Positions 5,128 through 6,865 of a stretch of DNA of 6,865 bases are shown here, in pieces (the stretch's first letter is position 1; each line of letters starts with the position of its first letter). The stretch lies in contig NZ_CALNCS010000001.1 in the NCBI RefSeq assembly GCF_937875145.1, positions 1-6,865 on the forward strand, in the 5' to 3' direction. Origin of the DNA: Alkalibaculum bacchi (GTDB lineage: Bacteria > Bacillota > Clostridia > Eubacteriales > Alkalibacteraceae). The position numbers and the translations under genes were made by a program. The notes below the pieces were generated by a model. It did no database searches, was not told where the DNA came from, and was given only the letters and a program-made list of their open reading frames with translations.

Positions 5128-5994
5128 ATGCGTAAGATCGTAAAGATATTTTTTGTTATTCTATTTATATTCGGACTCTTTGTTGTAAAGGAGAAAATAG
5201 ATATTAACAATATATTTAATAATAAATATAACAGTAACTATATCTACGTGGTGAATCGACAATCTGAAAGCGAAATAATAAAGAAAAACTATAAATCTAA
5301 AGCCTATCCAGCATCCTTGACCAAAATTATGACTACTCTTGTTGCCTTAGATCATATAAACGATTTGTCTGCTATTGCTCCAGTGGATATCGATACCTAT
5401 AGAGAGATGGTAAATAAGAATTCATCAATGGCAGGATTTTATGGAAATGAACAAACTACCTATAGGGATTTATTATATGGGACTATTTTAAGCTCAGGTG
5501 GCGAGGCTGCCAATTCATTAGCCATAAACATAGCTGGAAGCGTAGAAGATTTTGTAAAGCTTATGAATGATAAAGCCCAGGAACTCGGACTAGAAGATAC
5601 GCATTTTGTTAATCCAGAAGGTCTCCATAATAAAAAACAATACACTACTGCCTATGATATGGCAATACTTTTAGACTATGCTTTAGATAATGGACATTTC
5701 CGAGCAATATTTACTAAGGAAGCTTTTAAAACGACTTCTACATTAGATCATCCAAATGGCATTGTCTTGCAATCTACCGTGCTTTCAAAACTTCATGACA
5801 TACCTCAAAATGGTTTTAAAATCATAGGAGGAAAATCTGGAACCACATATGAAGCAGGACAATGCTGGGCGACTTTAGCTATAAAGGGAGATACAGAATA
5901 TATAGCGATAGTAATGGGTGCTAAGTTAGAAGATATTAATGATACTAGCAACAAGCATATAGAGGATACCATTAAAATATATGAGGGTTTATGA
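5128..5994 (+). CDS. Serine-type D-alanyl-D-alanine carboxypeptidase (penicillin-binding protein, peptidase S11)
   Basis: The product has 288 residues. Residues about 7-20 form a hydrophobic signal peptide or membrane anchor, so the enzyme faces the cell wall. PASLTKIMT holds the catalytic SxxK motif (S63, K66). SSGGEAANSLA (122-132) takes the place of the SxN motif, with Gly instead of Asn. GGKSGTTYEAG (234-244) is the KTG-type motif as K236-S237-G238. NPEGLHN (162-168) is a common S11 segment. The family trims the terminal D-Ala from peptidoglycan stem peptides and binds beta-lactams. At 288 residues it has only the transpeptidase fold and lacks the C-terminal beta-rich domain and amphipathic tail of DacA/DacF types (about 380-400). 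GGAGG 6 nt upstream supports the ATG at 5128. I found no clear promoter or terminator for it. Confidence 0.92.
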   Translation: MRKIVKIFFVILFIFGLFVVKEKIDINNIFNNKYNSNYIYVVNRQSESEIIKKNYKSKAYPASLTKIMTTLVALDHINDLSAIAPVDIDTYREMVNKNSSMAGFYGNEQTTYRDLLYGTILSSGGEAANSLAINIAGSVEDFVKLMNDKAQELGLEDTHFVNPEGLHNKKQYTTAYDMAILLDYALDNGHFRAIFTKEAFKTTSTLDHPNGIVLQSTVLSKLHDIPQNGFKIIGGKSGTTYEAGQCWATLAIKGDTEYIAIVMGAKLEDINDTSNKHIEDTIKIYEGL

Positions 5995-6159
5995 TAATAG
6001 AACTTGCTTGGCTCGTTGCTTTGCGATAACCATGGCTAGGGGGATGGGGCTCATTCTTACTCCATATATTAGTTGATAAAAATCACCGTCCAGATATGTG
6101 TTGCAAAATTGTAAAATGTGACTTATTTTATCTAAAGTATACTGAAATAAAAATCATTA
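5995..6159. other. Intergenic stretch with a GC-richer patch
   Basis: Bases about 6001-6060 are clearly richer in G than their surroundings (for example CATGGCTAGGGGGATGGGG) but contain no convincing hairpin, T-run, tRNA or frame. I see no terminator for the carboxypeptidase gene. Confidence 0.4.
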
Positions 6160-6168
6160 TGATATAAT
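6160..6168 (+). promoter_or_regulatory. Extended -10 promoter for the small membrane protein
   Basis: TGATATAAT is a perfect extended -10 (TGn-TATAAT). The -35 region 17 nt upstream (TACTGA) is poor, which extended -10 promoters tolerate. Transcription would begin near 6175, giving a leader of about 60 nt. That leader contains TCAGTC/GACTGA and CTTACA/TGTAAG inverted pairs (6178-6219) that could fold. Confidence 0.5.
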
Positions 6169-6234
6169 AAGACAAATCAGTCTTACATTTAGTGAGCACT
6201 GACTGAAATAATCTGTAAGGAAAAAATTAATATT

Positions 6235-6426
6235 ATGATGTTTAAAAATATCTTAAAATATGTTTTCACATTGTGTTTTGGTTATTTTGTAGTTTATATA
6301 ATATTATATAATATCATATTATGTGATAGGGCTTTAAGACAGATATCTTGGAAAACTCATTATCTTATACTGTTTTTAATTTGTGGAATATTAGGAATCG
6401 TATTGCGTTTCAGATATAAAAAATAA
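6235..6426 (+). CDS. Small two-helix membrane protein, hypothetical
   Basis: The frame encodes 63 residues with two hydrophobic segments (about 8-29 and 43-57) joined by a short loop (CDRALRQISWKTH) and a basic C-terminus (RFRYKK). This suggests two membrane helices with the C-terminus inside. A good extended -10 promoter stands upstream. The only ribosome-binding-like sequence is AAGGA at 6217-6221, 13 nt from the first ATG (6235) and 16 nt from the second (6238), longer than usual. I do not recognise a family. Being downstream of a cell-wall carboxypeptidase does not give a function. Low GC and short length leave some chance that it is not a real gene. Confidence 0.5.
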   Translation: MMFKNILKYVFTLCFGYFVVYIILYNIILCDRALRQISWKTHYLILFLICGILGIVLRFRYKK

Positions 6427-6440
6427 CTATATCGAGAAAT

Positions 6441-6482
6441 AAGCATTTGCGGAATGAAGTATATTTCACTGTAAATATTTAG
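6441..6482 (+). repeat. Hairpin element, copy 2
   Basis: This is a diverged copy of 4867-4908: 32 of 40 positions match when 6443 is aligned with 4869. AAGCATTTGCGG (6441-6452) pairs with CTGTAAATATTT (6469-6480) using G-U pairs, with one C-A mismatch. It begins 15 nt after the stop codon of the small membrane protein. No T-run follows the stem. Confidence 0.65.
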
Positions 6483-6568
6483 GACACTTATGATTAAAGA
6501 GTTTTCTTAACAGATGCTGAATAGAAAGCAGTCTATAGTGAAGTTCTGTACCGCAATCATTAGAACAA

Positions 6569-6613
6569 GGGTAAATTTAATAAACCTTTATCATTAGGAT
6601 TTTAAATTTATCC
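6569..6613 (-). terminator. Terminator-like hairpin next to the unidentified minus-strand frames
   Basis: GGGTAAATTTAA (6569-6580) pairs with TTAAATTTATCC (6602-6613), 12 bp with one G-U pair, and there is a smaller CCT/AGG hairpin inside the loop. It starts 1 nt past the minus-strand stop at 6615-6617. The following minus-strand sequence (TTGTTCTAATG) is only weakly T-rich, so termination strength is doubtful. Confidence 0.35.
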
Positions 6614-6614
6614 T

Positions 6615-6764
6615 TTATGCTATTAAAGGTCTTAAGCTTCCAATCAATTCGTGCTTATTCATTTTATCAGCTAGGATGACTGTAATAAGCCCCGTAATGC
6701 CAGCTAGCAACATATCAGATTTTATTGTGGCTAAATTTCTTGTTTTAGGATTGCCACAAGCCAT
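6615..6764 (-). CDS. Small unidentified frame with one hydrophobic segment
   Basis: From the ATG at 6764 the minus strand encodes 49 residues beginning MACGNPKTRNLATIK, followed by a hydrophobic stretch DMLLAGITGLITVILADKM (about 17-35) and a charged end (NKHELIGSLRPLIA). No good ribosome binding site precedes it. It overlaps the end of the frame at 6731-6865 by 34 nt. The same frame remains open upstream of the ATG for a few codons (IERTIHQFKEP), so it could instead be the 3' part of a frameshifted gene. I do not recognise the family. Confidence 0.3.
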   Translation of the reverse strand: MACGNPKTRNLATIKSDMLLAGITGLITVILADKMNKHELIGSLRPLIA

Positions 6765-6865
6765 TGGCTCTTTGAACTGGTGAATTGTTCTTTCAATGCT
6801 TTAACCTGTTGAATAATTTTGTTTAAGAACTTATCATTATTTTCAGCAACATATGTTTCAATACC
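6731..6865 (-). CDS. C-terminal end of an unidentified protein, running off the window
   Basis: The minus strand is open from the window edge and gives 44 residues to TAG at 6731-6733: ETYVAENNDKFLNKIIQQVK, then ALKEQFTSSKSQWLVAILKQ. The first half is polar and helix-like, possibly coiled coil. It may be the true end of a gene or the upstream part of one that shifts into the frame ending at 6615. Too little is visible to name it. Confidence 0.4.
   Translation of the reverse strand, partial: GIETYVAENNDKFLNKIIQQVKALKEQFTSSKSQWLVAILKQEI

Noticed and set aside
5460..5645. Open frame of 61 codons antisense to the carboxypeptidase gene
   Set aside because: Shadow of the conserved active-site region on the other strand; no start signals.
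6009..6024. Sigma-54-like TGGC...TTTGC on the plus strand
   Set aside because: The GG-to-GC spacing is one base too long and no ribosome binding site or gene follows at a suitable distance.
1..6865. tRNA, rRNA, CRISPR arrays, phage integrases or complete insertion sequences
   Set aside because: Looked for on both strands; no cloverleaf, regularly spaced repeats or transposase motifs were found.

Overview
The DNA is AT-rich, has strong GGAGG-type ribosome binding sites, stem-plus-U-tract terminators and anaerobe-type genes (a 2-enoate-reductase-like flavoenzyme, a cobalamin riboswitch, a VanZ-like fragment, a Gly-Gly variant D-Ala-D-Ala carboxypeptidase). This points to a low-GC Firmicute, most likely an anaerobic member of the Clostridia. 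That placement is inference; there is no marker gene here.

Layout. 2-656 (+): the 3' end of an FAD/NAD(P)H oxidoreductase of the OYE-like 2-enoate/2,4-dienoyl-CoA reductase family, closed by a perfect-stem terminator. 738-2743 (-): a two-gene operon, an SDR dehydrogenase resembling acetoin reductase/2,3-butanediol dehydrogenase followed by a full-length glycerol-dehydrogenase-family enzyme (gldA-like). A consensus sigma-54 -24/-12 promoter lies just upstream of the SDR gene, and an inverted repeat about 100 bp further upstream could be an activator site or a dispersed repeat. Together they look like an inducible NAD(P)-linked redox pair for vicinal diols and hydroxyketones.

2938-3983 (-): a decayed zone. 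It holds a remnant of unknown identity with two nonsense codons, then a locus that keeps its regulatory ends but has lost its interior: a cobalamin riboswitch, its intrinsic terminator, and a fused fragment joining the N-terminal helical domain of a TrpD-like phosphoribosyltransferase to two pieces of a creatininase-family amidohydrolase, with a terminator behind it. 4014-4603 (-): a TTG-started lipoprotein with a beta-helix-like C-terminus and its own terminator.

4604-6482: an AT-rich gap, a VanZ C-terminal remnant on the minus strand, a D-alanyl-D-alanine carboxypeptidase (+) and a small two-helix membrane protein (+). This segment is bracketed by two diverged copies of a roughly 42-nt hairpin element. 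6569-6865 (-): a hairpin and two overlapping unidentified frames, one of which runs off the window.

The most notable signals are the sigma-54 promoter on the diol/ketone operon, the orphaned B12 riboswitch over a chimeric pseudogene, and the pair of hairpin elements whose differences are mostly transitions and largely keep the fold on the + strand.
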